Shown: positions 35,266 to 46,839 of the stretch, one piece after another
How the letters are laid out: each line of letters opens with the position of its first letter
Position numbering within the stretch: position 1 is the stretch's first letter
NCBI GenBank assembly: GCA_027405735.1
Contig: JAPEHQ010000021.1
Span: forward strand, 248,001 to 312,000
Reading direction: 5' to 3'
From: Mucor racemosus
Lineage: Eukaryota > Mucoromycota > Mucoromycetes > Mucorales > Mucoraceae
Length of the DNA: 64,000 bases
Position numbers and translations under genes: made by a program
The notes under the pieces: generated by a model
What the model saw: the letters and a program-made list of their open reading frames with translations, nothing else
What the model was told of the DNA's origin: nothing
Databases searched by the model: none

Positions 35266-35650
35266 ACAAAATAATAAACTAATATTTATAACTGCAGAAA
35301 ACAAAGAAAAAAAAACTCCATCCTTGTGAATATTGATCCAATTAATCTCCAATTATACAAGATCGTAGATTTGCATTTATTCTGCATAAAAATTTATATT
35401 TCTACTCTCATTCACATATCACTGTGAATTGAGGAAACCATCCGCAAAACATGATATTTCCGTCGAGTAAAACCACGTGTTATGTCGTATATTTTCATGT
35501 TTGATAAATAATACTTAGAAAAGAATATAATTAAAAGAGAATGAGTAATGAATTATTTCTTCAACTGTATCATAAAAACAAGATATCGTTTATTTATTAG
35601 ATATAAAAGTATGGCCTTTTATATTAGTTTGACATTGAGGTCCTAAGATG

Positions 35651-36179
35651 TGTTGTATTCCACCTACTAGTATCATACATTATCACCTTCTACAGTATCA
35701 ATACATCTTACAATCTATTGACTACGACATGTATTGAAGTGCAAGTCTTGATATCGGATATAAGAAACTCCTAGCGTACCAAGTTTAATCCAGTAATTAC
35801 CAAGAACGCTTGGACCTCAATTATGACACCACATTATTTCATCCCAGCAGTTAACCAATCAAGTAGTTATCAAATCAACATCCAAGCATATTTAGCGCAG
35901 CATTGAAACAACACAACTCACAAGCTCTGCAAGAACGGTTAAATTATGATTGATCCATTTCAATCCATAGATTACTATCAAACAGATCCAATAGTTCAAT
36001 AGTGCCTTAAATTACATCTCAGGATCTCAATGTCTAATCAATATAAAAGGCCATACTTTTACATCTAAATAAACGATATCTTGTTTTTATTATACAGTTG
36101 AAGAACTGATTAATTACTCATTCTTTTATAATTGTATTCTTTTTTAAGTAATATTTATCAATCCTGAAAATATACGACA
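35651..36179 (+). mobile_element. Solo LTR, family A, copy 2, with target duplication
   Basis: 529 bp from TGTTGTATTCC to TATACGACA, near-identical to 13553-14089. It is flanked on both sides by AGATG (35646-35650 and 36180-36184). It landed inside an older copy of its own family: joining the two flanks recreates the uninterrupted family A sequence. Confidence 0.85.
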
Positions 36180-36464
36180 AGATGTATGTAATTTAAGTCA
36201 TTATTAAACCATTAGATCTGTTTAATAGTAATGTATGGATATAAATGGATCAATCATGATTTAACCGTACTTGCAGAGCTTATGAGTTGCCTTGTTTCAG
36301 CGTTGCTCTAAATGTGCTTGGATTTTGATTTGATAGCTACTTGATTGGTTAACCGCTGGGATGAAATAATATGGTGTCATAATTGAGGTCCAAACGTTCT
36401 TGTTAATTGCTGCTTGATATACTTAGTACGCTAGGAATTTCTTATTTATAATATCCGATATCAA

Positions 36465-36712
36465 TGTTATGTCAATATCATATCCTAGGTCGCACATTTA
36501 AGGTCGCAGTCAATATTATTCGGTATTATAGTAAGTCAACAGGTGTCCACGTTGATTTACATGCGTCTTAGTAAATTGGTGTAATGTTCTTAGATAGTAA
36601 TTCTGTGTAATAGTTATAATGAAAAGTATATAAATACATCCTCTGGATGTATTGTTAATAAAAAGTGTAATATTTTGACAAGATTATTTCTTAAGACCGT
36701 TTTGACATTTCA
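36465..36712 (-). mobile_element. Solo LTR, family C, nested in family A
   Basis: 248 bp beginning TGTTATGTC and ending ACATTTCA, with a TATA-like GTATATAAATAC and an AATAAA word to its right. It interrupts the older family A copy. The flanks ATCAA and ATTAA (one mismatch) fit a 5-bp target duplication, and removing it restores the family A sequence. Strand is uncertain, since the TATA and AATAAA order would suit the plus strand. Confidence 0.6.
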
Positions 36713-36848
36713 ATTAAGACTGTGCGGTTCAATACATGTTGTAGTTAATAGATTGTAAGATGTATTGATACTACAGAAGGTGATAACATATGGTACTTGG
36801 TGGCATACAACAAATACTTAATTTATGCTTGATTGCTTGTTTTCAAAG

Positions 36849-37221
36849 TGCTACGCCAGGAGATTATACCAATCTCAAAGCTAAAATATGTACTAAATCA
36901 TTTAATAAAAATAAAGGAAAACTGTCATAAAATGAAAGAGCACAACACTTAAACTAAAGAACTTTATTATAAGATCAAAACGTCTTCTTTTATATTCACA
37001 TCATCTAATTATATGACAAATCTAAAATGAGTCTATTTATATATATATATATATCCAATCGAGTCTAGGTGACACGCACTAGTTCCACATTCCTCAATAC
37101 ATACAGTATAAACTGAGCTTCTTCATAACATAATGCACAGCAATGTAGAATTTAACATATCAAACATCAAACTGTATCGTAATCGTAATCAAGGAATGCA
37201 CCCAGATCTGTGGATCCAACA
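36849..37221 (+). mobile_element. Solo LTR, family B, copy 1, with target duplication
   Basis: 373 bp from TGCTACGCCAGGAG to GATCCAACA, matching 40344-40691. It is flanked on both sides by CAAAG (36844-36848 and 37222-37226). An internal TCTATTTATATATATA run is TATA-like. Confidence 0.85.
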
Positions 37222-37361
37222 CAAAGCTGAGAATGCTCGATATATAACTGCTCGACGAGCCGTTGCTTGCTTGAATAACTCTCAAATATTTTAATCTGAG
37301 CAAATGCTTGCTGAAACTGCTTGCGCTCGCTTGGGCTCGGTCATTTTGCGACCGCTATATT

Positions 37362-37480
37362 GTATCATTTGGATGAAATGTAGGATTGCCTATGTTTCAT
37401 GTTTCCAAGTGTTGCTGAGTGTTCTTGGTATTTGTTGTTAACGCTAGTGGTTCGTTATAACATTCAGTATGAGTTACTAC
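37362..37480 (-). repeat. Dispersed repeat R5, copy 2
   Basis: Reverse complement of about 16370-16500 (GTAACTCATACT, ACCACTAGCGTTAACA, CAATCCTACAT). It directly precedes the inverted R1 copy. Confidence 0.5.
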
Positions 37481-39335
37481 ACTACAGCCGACATGTGCTG
37501 CACAAGATGATTTCGTTGTGCCCAGGTGGTCTGCACACTATAGCCTGAGCTGTTGTACCCACTGAGTATGGCTAAAAAGATAACAAGATGCACATGGGAA
37601 CAAATTGGTTTGTAGTACATAAAGCATCGTGCCATTCTCAGAATTTCATTGCATTTTTTACTGGAATGTATATGGTTTTTTAAATTAGATTTGTTTTTAT
37701 TAGTATAGATTATAGATAATACAATTCAATACGTTGTTGATGTGGAGTAATACATGCAAGAACCAATATATTTACGATTATTATTATCATTTGTAAATAT
37801 GTTTATAGTTATAATGTTTACAGCAACAATGGTTTTTGCTCGAGCATAAACTTAAATAATACTTACTGTTTAAATAATTCATATGCAAGCCAAATCTAAG
37901 ATTATAGATGTTACTTTATTACACATAAAACTTAAACAAATTAACCTTCTTTAAACTTACTAGCTTAGTTTACGGATTGTCAGCTGTAAAAATATTTGTT
38001 TTCAAGTATACAGTAGCTACTACGATCAAAACTATGGTTATTAGACAAAATATTAGATTACTCTTTTTTTTTATTTCTATATCATTTGAATTTTTATCGC
38101 TTTTCTGGAACATTTCGTGGGTTTGTAGTCAGTTTTAGCTTTTCATTGAGTAGATATAAATATTATTATTGCCTTCGATTTGATCTGGTAATCAAGAAGT
38201 ACGTTTCACAATACAGTAGTAAATAATGATATTTGATCTTAGAGAATGCGGTTAAATTAAAATATTAGCCTCTAATACAGACTGCTACCTATATTAAAAA
38301 TATTAGTCCCTAATGTTAGCATGTGTATTTAGATAAAAAAAATACCAGCTTGATAGTCTGATATGCCTTACCAAACAGTGAATTTATTCTTGGAATATGA
38401 AAACAAAGAGAGAGAAACAACACAGCACGTAGAAAAGGATTTTCTCCGCTTTACATTATTTGGCGCGATTAAACCCCTACTAAATTGCACATTTCAGCCA
38501 ATGTAAAAGCAGCATTACAGCGCATGAACCATCATAAACTAATAAACAAAATAATATGCCATATCTGTTATCATAGAAACATACATTTTTCTACCTGAAA
38601 AGTCATCTGTCATATCATACATTCATTAAAAAATTGCAAAAGTAAGCCTGTAGAGCGACGCCGTAATTGAGAATAGAAAGATTGACAAGCTACGTCTCTT
38701 ATAAATATGGTACAGAATATCTAAGATTTAAATAAAAAGGCGTTTTTTCAACTTTTTTTACACTTAAGCATGTACGGTCTGAAAATTCAGTCTTTGTAGC
38801 GATCATTTTTGGTGACTCATTTTATCCTTACCAACACTCATGATTTTTATCAAAAAACAGAAAAATCAATTTTTGATACCAAAATCAACGTTTAAATATA
38901 CTACATTGTGAGAGAAAATTGTAGCCCTGACTAATACAGATTTTATAAAAGCTTAATATTAGATGTTAAGTAATGAAAATTTGTACTTTTGTCCCAGAAA
39001 CGGGATTTTGGTTAAAGGATTTTCATGTCTTATTTTACAATAAAAATGTTTAGTATTTTTTATTGAGCAAATAGAGCGCTAAATTCTCTATATGTGCATA
39101 TTTTTTGTTTTATGATTGGTAGTATAATTAATTCTAGATTTGCAAAATCAAAAAAAAAAATTAAAAAATGTCAAAATTGATGATCCGGACAAGAATAATT
39201 TTTAAAATTAATATTCCGCTTATAAACCTTTCAAGTCTTAAAAATAAGAGATTTTATAATACTTGAGAACTTTTTCAAGAATTTACAATGCTGTAGCCAC
39301 TTGATTCAAGCTTATTACTGTAAATGTTTATAAGT
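37470..39335 (-). repeat. Dispersed repeat R1, long inverted copy
   Basis: Reverse complement of most of 442-2885. It includes the GC-richer GACGCCGTAATTGAG patch at about 38655 and the GGTCTGAAAATTCAG word at 38775. Together with 442-2885 it forms a widely separated inverted pair of about 1.9 kb. Small insertions and deletions separate the copies. Non-coding. Confidence 0.7.
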
Positions 39336-39477
39336 ACTTTTATAATCACCAATTTTTCTGCAGGTAGATATCAAATTCATATAAAAAAAGCATTGATTAT
39401 AACGTAGATGATGAAACAAAATGACCACGTCTTGGATGCTCTTTTTGTTTGAGAAAAATATTATAACGCGCCCTAAA

Positions 39478-39884
39478 ATTAACAGTTAATAATTCATTTC
39501 CAAATAAACAATAGGAAAAACATGTACTTGTACCTGCTACTTGATTTCAGTTTATAAAAAACATTGGTATTTTTTGTTGTAGTTTTAAACATAAATAAAA
39601 GATCTGAGTAAAGAGTGGGGAAGGAAACAAAAAAATAGTTCCAAATCAGTCGATTTTGTGTATTACAAACATAAATTTACAAAGACATAAATATTTTTAG
39701 TATTGCCAAACAGGTTGGTGTTGTTGTTCCCATGTGGTCTCCGAAAGAAGAACATGGGCAGAACTCTTTCAAATCCCAAATTTCAAATTGATATACATCT
39801 CATCAATAAGGCAGTCCTATTGAATAAGAGTAACTCACATCTGCTTTAAACCATTTCAATTATCTTCGTTATTAATTATATTAT
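39478..39884 (+). repeat. Dispersed repeat R4, copy 1
   Basis: Matches 42338-42548 plus 42861-43073 (TAACAGTTAATAATTC, TACTTGTACCTGCTAC, GGGCAGAACTCTTTC). It ends where an LTR of family D starts; the second copy continues past this point, so it marks the insertion site. Confidence 0.65.
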
Positions 39885-40970
39885 TGCAGTAAATAACGAC
39901 GTTGTTTACCAAAATAAAAAAATATAAAAAATGAAAGCGGTAGAAATGCAATTATAATCAGCTAAAGTGTTTTATTACAAATGATTTCTGAAGAGTCAAA
40001 TAACTGAAAAAGTATGAGGGTATTTATAGTGATTTGGAAAACTGGGATACCATCAGACTTGAATGGATTTATATTTAATAATTTTCTAGTTTGGAGTACA
40101 TTGTTATTGATTTAATATTTTAAGAGGTAAATTATGTAGAGTATTGCCCATAAGTGATTGATGTCAAATTTGACAATATCGACCTTTTGGGAAATGGTTT
40201 TTTCGTTTATTATTGTAATACATATCTATTTTATGTAACCTTGAATTAAGGGGTAATTTTTATATGCTTGAATCTTATTTATATTGATAGTGCAGCTTCA
40301 ATATATATGAGTAGTAGTTGACTAAATTGATATCTGTGTTTATTGTTACGCCAGGAGATTATATCAACCCCAACGCTAAAATATGTACTAAATCATTTAA
40401 TAAAAATAAAGGAAAACTATTATAAAATGAAAGAGTACACTAAAACTAAAGAACTTTATTATAAGATCAAAACATCTTCTTTTATATTCACATTCTCTAA
40501 TTATATGACCTGTTTAAATGAGTCTATTTATATATATACATATATCCAATCAAGTCTAGGTGACACACACTAATTCCACATTTCTGTATCAACAGGGCTT
40601 CATAACATAATACACAGCAATGTAGAACTTAACATATCAAACTGTGTCGTAATCTTAACCAAGGAATGCTCCCAGATCTGTGGATGCAACATTTATTATT
40701 ATTATTGATTTGAATAGAATCCTGTTTTGATATATATGTCATTTGTGTAATTGATCGCACCGTGATCAAGGGTGCTATTATCTGCACGACATGTAAGGTT
40801 CAAAAATGTATTTCATATTTTTAGCATGCGTTGGTTATTGTGTTCAATTGAAGCGTTGTTTATTTATTATTGTTGTTCACATTTCAAGTGGCATCATATT
40901 TTATGAGCGACACTTGGAATTTAGGTCGTTTTATTATTATCAAGCATTTTTAGTATGTAACTCCACTGCA
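39885..40970 (+). mobile_element. LTR, family D, copy 3, carrying a family B LTR
   Basis: Starts TGCAGTAAAT and ends CCACTGCA like the copy at 15128, but is split by a 348-bp family B LTR (40344-40691). The left flank is ATTAT. The right flank CCTTA does not match it nor the R4 continuation, so the right side has been rearranged since insertion. Confidence 0.75.
40344..40691 (+). mobile_element. Solo LTR, family B, copy 2, with target duplication
   Basis: 348 bp from TGTTACGCCAGGAG to GGATGCAACA, with terminal inversion TGTT/AACA. Flanked by TTTAT on both sides (40339-40343 and 40692-40696). Family D copies at about 15580 and 17045 show the uninterrupted site. Confidence 0.88.
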
Positions 40971-41149
40971 CCTTACATTAGCATGCGTATTCTTTAGATA
41001 ACTAAAAGAAAAGAATATCATCTTAGTCGTCTGGTATTTTTTATCTAATGGTGAATATATCCTTGGAATATGAAAACAAAAAGAGAGAAACAACACGCAT
41101 AGAAAAGGAAATAACTGTTACTATAGAGAAACATAAATTTTCCTACTAA

Positions 41150-41885
41150 AATAATTGTCTGTCATATCATGAATTCATTAAAAAATTGCAAAAGCAAGCC
41201 CGTAGAGCGACGCTGTAATTGAGCATAGCAAGATTGAACGACTAAGTCTCTTATACTATGGTATATATCTAAGTTTTAAATAAAAATGTGTTTTTTTTTT
41301 TACGTTTCTTATATTTAATCATGTACGGTCTGAAAACTCAGACTTTGTAGCGGACATTTTCGGTGACTCATTTTATCCTTACCAACACTCATGATTTTGA
41401 TCAAAAAACAGAAAAATCAATTTTTGATACCAAAATCAACGTTTAAATATACTATATTGTGAGAGAAAATTGTAGCCCTGACTAATATACATTTTATAAA
41501 AGCTTAATATTAAAGGTTAAGTAATAAAACTTTGTACTTTTGCCCCAAAAACGGTTTTTTGGTTAAAGGATTTTTATGTCTTATTTTACACTAAAAATGT
41601 TTATTATTTTTTATTGGGCAGATAGAGCGCTAAATTCTGCATATGTGTATATTTTTTGTTTTTATAACTGATAGTATAATTAACTATAGATTTGCAAAAT
41701 CAGAAAAAAAAAATTAAAAAACGTCAAAATTGATGATCCGGACAAGAATAATTTTTAAAATTAATATTCCGCTTATAAGCCTTTCAAGTCTTAAAAATAA
41801 GAGATTTTATAATATTTGAGAACTTTTTCAAGAATTTACGATGCTGTACCCGCTTGATTCAAGCTGATTACTGTAAATCGTTATA
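41150..41885 (-). repeat. Dispersed repeat R1, partial inverted copy
   Basis: Reverse complement of roughly 600-1320, from the CATTAAAAAATTGCAAAAGC edge through GACGCTGTAATTGAG to GCTTGATTCAAGC. Non-coding. Confidence 0.7.
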
Positions 41886-42337
41886 AATGTTAATATTTGA
41901 AATGCACAAGATTTAGAATAAATATTGTAGCAAGAAAAAATGTATAGTTTAATAAAGAAACTTGCTGAATTAAATCACACTGAAAAAAACTGAATATAAT
42001 CTTTATTTAATATTAATAATTTGATCTATTTATATACAAATTCTATATTACATTTATCCGTTAGATCAGTATTAAATCGATTATATCTTTCTGACATTCT
42101 ATGTCAGATCAATCGATTTACATTAGTAATACAGCACATTTAAATTGAGCTTATTTTATATTATAGCTAAATCCAACAAGTGGATATGTCTCACATATCC
42201 CCTTTCCTGGATCTTACTTTAGAACAATAAGAACAATCAAAAATGTTACCACAGATCAGTTAGCTGACTTCTTATCAATAAGAATTACAAATCAAAAGGT
42301 TCATTATCTTACAAATAACCGGTAGATGCAACATAAT

Positions 42338-43073
42338 AACAGTTAATAATTCGTTTCCAAATAAATAATAGGAAAAACATGTACTTGTACCTGCTACTCG
42401 ATTTCAATTTATAAAAAATATTGGTCTTTTCGTTGTAGTTTTAAACATAAATAAAAGAGCTGAGGAAAGAGTGGGGAAGAAAAAAGTAAAATAATCCTAA
42501 ATCAGTCAATTTTTTGTGTTACAAATAGAAATTTACAAAGGCATCATATGATCTATCAGAATTACAATATTCTAAATATAGACAGATCTAGCAAGACCTA
42601 TTGTTTAGTAGCTGGTTCCTGTCATCCAAAAACTAATAATGAAATATAACTTGTAGCAATATTACCACTGGAACATAACATATTATATCTATATACATTT
42701 ATCAATTAATAATAATTTCTATTGTTACATCTACGCTAATGGACCCCTGTCCTATAGATCTTATCACACAATCCCAATAGCTATATAAACCCATATTTAA
42801 TTCATTCTAATAAACAGTATTTTTTACGTTGATTTTAATTTACAAGGTCTCAATAAATCAACATACATACTGTTAGTGTTGTCAAACAGGTTGTTGCTGT
42901 TGTTGTTGTTGTTGTTTCCATCTGGTCTCCAAAAGAAGGATATGGGCAGAACTCTTTCAAACCCCAAATGTCGAATTGATATATCTCGTTAATAAGTCAA
43001 TTCTGTTGAATCAGAGTAGCTCACATCTGCTTTAAATCATTCAAATTATCTTCGTTATTAATTATATTATGCT
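42338..43073 (+). repeat. Dispersed repeat R4, copy 2, interrupted
   Basis: Second copy of R4, split by a 312-bp LTR-like insertion at 42549-42860. It contains a short GTTGTTGCTGTTGTTGTTG microsatellite near 42890. Confidence 0.6.
42549..42860 (+). mobile_element. Candidate solo LTR, family E
   Basis: 312-bp insertion in R4 with TGATCTATC at the start and AATAAATCA at the end (inverted TGAT/ATCA). It has a TATA-like CTATATAAACCC at about 42780 and AATAAA near the end. Flanks are TCATA and ACATA, a 5-bp duplication with one mismatch; the uninterrupted R4 copy has ACATA once at this place. Confidence 0.65.
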
Positions 43074-43337
43074 TGATCGATTTGAGTAAATTTACTAAAA
43101 AATATTGACCTTATTGCTCCGCTCATCTGAGCTATCTGATCTGCACAAAAGTTTTTATTCTGCCCATCTGTGCAGATCATTATGTCTAAGTATAAAACAC
43201 GAGCCGAGCTTTTGCCTTCTTTTTAGAAAGCTCGTTTGAGAAAGACGAGCTTTTGACTTCTTTTCAAAAAGTACAAATTTAAATAATAATTAGTAGTAAA
43301 TGATATGACATTCATAAGTTTGCTTTACTTTAGATAT
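43074..43337. other. Intergenic DNA with a GCTCG hairpin
   Basis: Contains AAAGCTCGT/ACGAGCTTT (43227-43235 and 43245-43253), a perfect 9-bp stem with a 9-nt loop. It is the same motif as in the neighbouring hairpin element. Confidence 0.55.
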
Positions 43338-43548
43338 TTGTTACTGGAAAGGTAAAATAAAGATCGCATTGAGATGATGAGTTTTAGTCGCTGCATAAAA
43401 AAGCTAGCGTGGGGTAAACGAGCTCTAGTCATGCGCAAAAAAAAGCTCGTCGAGGTTGAACGAGCTTCTTTGTAAACTCGTCTAACTTCAACGAGCCTTG
43501 AGAAAAGCTCGGCTGCATAAAAAAAGCTCGGCTCGTTTAAGATCACTA
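43338..43548 (+). repeat. Hairpin-rich GCTCG element, copy 2
   Basis: Near-identical to 232-440, from ACTGGAAAGGTAAAATAAAG to GGCTCGTTTAA. Its first stem is damaged by substitutions, but the CTCGT...ACGAG pairing of the second unit is kept. Its flanks differ from those of copy 1, so it is a dispersed unit, not part of a larger duplication. Confidence 0.6.
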
Positions 43549-43574
43549 ATTATGCCCATGGGAAGCATAGTTCG

Positions 43575-44070
43575 GCCGTAATGACTAAATGTCATGTCAT
43601 GTCATGTTGGATTTTAATAATTGTCCCTGGATTTCTACATCTGGGTAAACTTCTGATATATCACTAATTTTGCAGTGGTAGGTTCTTCTAGTGTTGATCT
43701 ACAGAATTTCAAAAGGTTCACCCTTCCCCCAGTTTCTGTGGAAATGGGGAGAAATGAAAACGCGTACTTATTTAAACTCTTTTTTTGTATGAATTGTTTT
43801 AAATATTCTTTGAAATTTTTTTTTAAAATCAAATAAAGGTTCAAAATTGAATTTTGAAGGTACACTTAATGCGCAGTAGATATACAAAGAACATATCTTA
43901 ATTTCATTATCTAACAGCTGTTTTTGAAGGATTTTAGACACGTTTTTGAAAAAAAAAGCCTTTTCTTCTGCTTGAAAAAAATCTAGTAACTGGAAAAATG
44001 CTTGGAATCAATGAATATTGATCCAAATGGGCTGCAAGTTTCAATGTATATACTACAGCTGTAGCAGTAT
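43575..44070 (-). repeat. Dispersed repeat R5, copy 3
   Basis: The two ends are the reverse complement of 16235-16390, separated by about 300 bp of unrelated sequence. A CATGT run (TGTCATGTCATGTCATGTTGG) lies near 43595. Non-coding. Confidence 0.45.
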
Positions 44071-45190
44071 CCAGAGATATAATTTTAATATTCTATTAAT
44101 TTTCTGATTAAATTGTAGGAATAAAATATGCACTTTTTTCGAGTGGGGTTGAAGTTTGTAACTCATCAGCAGACCATTTTAAATTAAAAATATCGTTAAA
44201 TTAGCCCAAACCAGCGTATATGGCAATGACAACTACCGAAATTAATAGGTACAAAGCATTCTCGTTTTGCATAATTGAAGTTTTATTGCAATATGTTTTA
44301 TAATTATTATTATTTTCAAAAACGTTGGATATGCATTATTCATTTTTTATACTGCTGTGATCAAATGAATATCAGAAAAAATACCAGAAAGTTGTAGAAA
44401 TTTGTTTCTTGAAGATGTTTCTTTAATAGGTGGTCATTAGTCAATAATAAATAAAAATAGTAGACAGCGCCATCTACTGGCTAGTCTTAATTTTTTTTTA
44501 AAAAATACGCATTTTTTAGAGTATCTAATAAAACAAGATGTCAAGCTAGATTCTGATCTCAAAACATATCTGAACAGCACAGGGAATTCGAAATTGGATG
44601 GGTTATAAAAAACATTTATTGAGCTTATTCCCAATTTTGCGTAATAAAACTTAATTTTATATAACCAAATACATGTTCAATCGCTGATGAAAAGTTAATT
44701 ATATTTGATTACTGTGTTAGGGTATATGAAATGATTTTGTTTGGCTCGTTTTGTGATACAGGTATATGCGCTTTATAATGATTACCACTATCGCACTCCC
44801 CTTTTTTGCTGATCAATATTTTTATAAACATATGATTCATATTTCAGCAATGATTTATGATATTTCATCTTGGCAACAACAAACAAGTACCTTAAATAGA
44901 TTGTTATTTCAATAAGGCAAATTTGAAATTAAATATTAATTTGTTGCACAAACAAAAGTGATGGTTAAATTTCATTCGTGAAGATACAAGTAAATACAGT
45001 CGGAGGCAGAATTTGATGATTCTATAAATAATAACAACTTGACTTTTTTGATCTGATAAAAGTAAAGCATCACAAAAAAGGGTAATATAATACCAAGAGA
45101 AATAAGAAGGAGGGGCAAGAGGAAAGAAAACAAGGAGGATTTATTTAATTAAGTGTAATTTTATCATATATTGTATTATGGCACAGAAAT
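44071..45190. other. Gene-free stretch, nothing recognised
   Basis: AT-rich, with no match to the repeats named here and no frame I can support. Confidence 0.45.
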
Positions 45191-46417
45191 CTAAGCTGAC
45201 AGCATGGCATTATTGTTGGCCCAGCCATCATAAAATCCACTATCAACTTCCCTTGATGGCTTTTTCAGCTCTTCCATAGAAGATTCATCTTCTTCAGTAA
45301 CTATTAAATCTTCATCTTCAAATGGATTCTCGTAAGCCGGTTTAGCCATTTCTCTATTATGGTCCACAGTTCTTTTCAATCTATGACGCAATGTTCTATC
45401 TTCCTCTAATTCAATGTGCAAATCGAATGCACCATGTAAACCCGCACGCATACCATGAAATACGTACATGGCATCTTTTTCTGCATGTCCCAATTTGGTT
45501 TCACTTTCTAAACATTGTTCAATGACTAATCTAGCTTGCTCAACAAGTCGGTCTATCTTTTGAGTATCATCTGATGTTATTGTACTTGCAGGAGGTAAAA
45601 TAGCGCCTGCTACACTGCCGCCATTTCTTTTTTCTGCCGCAAATGCATCTTCCAACAAGGTTTTGCGACGACGAGGTCTTTTGTGTTCTAACGCATAACG
45701 TACAGCAAAATGAGCTTCCATTCCTCCACGACGTTGTAATTCCCGACCATCACTTTTTTGTGATAAATCTGCTTCTATTTTATTGAGAAATTGGGCTCTG
45801 GATTGTGAATCAGCAGGCAAAACAAATAAAATATAGTTGAGTGTGTATAATCTGTGAGTTACTGTACGCCAGAAACTATCAACTGATGAAATAGGCTTGG
45901 TAGTAGTGCTGTTGGTGATGGCAGGTGATGTCGCACTAGTATTGTTTGATGATGATGAAGTAGTAGATGACGTTATAGGTGTAGAATACGATGGAGTTAA
46001 TGTAACTGGTGGCAACTCACGTAATGGGCCATAATTTGAACTAGGGCGAATCGGGTTAATCACTCCATCTAAGGTTTGCTTCAAACGAGCGGCCATAAAT
46101 AAAGCACGGTGTTGACATCTTTTATCATTAAAGAAGAAGCTATCAAAGATATCATCAAATTGAGTGCGATTCGCTTCTTTTGATATAACTTTGAGTGTTT
46201 CAGCAAAGCTTGATTGAGGCATTGAATCGATGGGCGTCGTCACAACAGTGGGTTCAGGAGTATTATAGAAATTTGGTTCTCTAGATTGTGATTGTAATGG
46301 TGGTGATGATGGAGAAGGTGTAGATGATGTAGACGATGAGTTTGAGGAAGAGGACTTTTTGAAAGGAAGTTTTACAGATCTCATACGGCCAATCTTTGAA
46401 GTAAAAGACGAAGGCAT
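45191..46417 (-). CDS. Unrecognised protein with Ser/Thr-rich disordered regions
   Basis: A single exon of 408 residues from the ATG at 46417. I do not recognise the family. The first 70 residues are basic then Ser/Pro-rich. A folded part may start at about 75-135 (FAETLKVISKEANRTQFDDIF, KRCQHRALFMAARLKQTLDG). A Ser/Thr/Asn linker of about 70 residues follows, then a second helical region (SFWRTVTHRLYTLNYILFVL; AHFAVRYALEHKRPRRRKTL; KIDRLVEQARLVIEQCLE; HGMRAGLHGAFDLHIELE). The C-terminus is acidic with NPFEDED. The open frame continues upstream through a CT repeat that would encode a Ser-Leu run; I take that as 5' leader. Confidence 0.75.
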   Translation of the reverse strand: MPSSFTSKIGRMRSVKLPFKKSSSSNSSSTSSTPSPSSPPLQSQSREPNFYNTPEPTVVTTPIDSMPQSSFAETLKVISKEANRTQFDDIFDSFFFNDKRCQHRALFMAARLKQTLDGVINPIRPSSNYGPLRELPPVTLTPSYSTPITSSTTSSSSNNTSATSPAITNSTTTKPISSVDSFWRTVTHRLYTLNYILFVLPADSQSRAQFLNKIEADLSQKSDGRELQRRGGMEAHFAVRYALEHKRPRRRKTLLEDAFAAEKRNGGSVAGAILPPASTITSDDTQKIDRLVEQARLVIEQCLESETKLGHAEKDAMYVFHGMRAGLHGAFDLHIELEEDRTLRHRLKRTVDHNREMAKPAYENPFEDEDLIVTEEDESSMEELKKPSREVDSGFYDGWANNNAMLSA

Positions 46418-46443
46418 TCTTAATAAAATATTTAATAAAAGAT

Positions 46444-46446
<3 letters not shown>

Positions 46447-46517
<71 letters not shown>
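46447..46517 (+). repeat. (AG)n microsatellite, about 35 units
   Basis: A pure dinucleotide run 30 bp upstream of the ATG at 46417. It reads (CT)n on the coding strand and so probably lies in the promoter or 5' untranslated leader. Confidence 0.95.
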
Positions 46518-46521
<4 letters not shown>

Positions 46522-46839
46522 AAGATGAAGAAAAGGAAATAAAGGTGGTTATTTTTATTTCCCATTTTTCATGATGGAAACCTGCCAAATAAAGACAGCC
46601 AGCAAAAGTTCAGACACGTTCTCTTGTGTCTCCTCCCGTAAAAAGAATAATCAAAGAAAAAAAAAAAAAGTTATTTTTACATACAATCAACAAAAAAGTA
46701 GTAGATCATTTTAATAAAACGAAGGAATTTTTATTACAAAAAATTCAATTAATAATTATGGAATAAAAGAAATATTTACATTAAATAATAATAAGGAAAT
46801 TACAAGAAAAACAAAACAGTCTAAATACACAGAAATCTA

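Larger units (their letters stand above)
35483..36812 (-). mobile_element. Old LTR, family A, inverted, host of two nested LTRs
   Basis: Reads TGTCGTATATTTTC at the left and GCATACAACA at the right, the reverse complement of the family A LTR. It is present in three pieces (35483-35650, 36180-36464, 36713-36812), split by another family A LTR in the opposite orientation and by a family C LTR. No target duplication of its own is visible (TGTTA versus AATAC). Confidence 0.7.

Noticed and set aside
41888..42333. Possible further LTR (TGTTAATATT..GATGCAACA)
   Set aside because: Ends fit TG..CA, but the flanks (ATAAA and TAATA) do not match and no empty site is clear.
46418..46588. Extension of the 408-residue protein through the CT repeat
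   Set aside because: It would encode a Ser-Leu repeat; microsatellites stay open in such frames by chance. Kept as leader.
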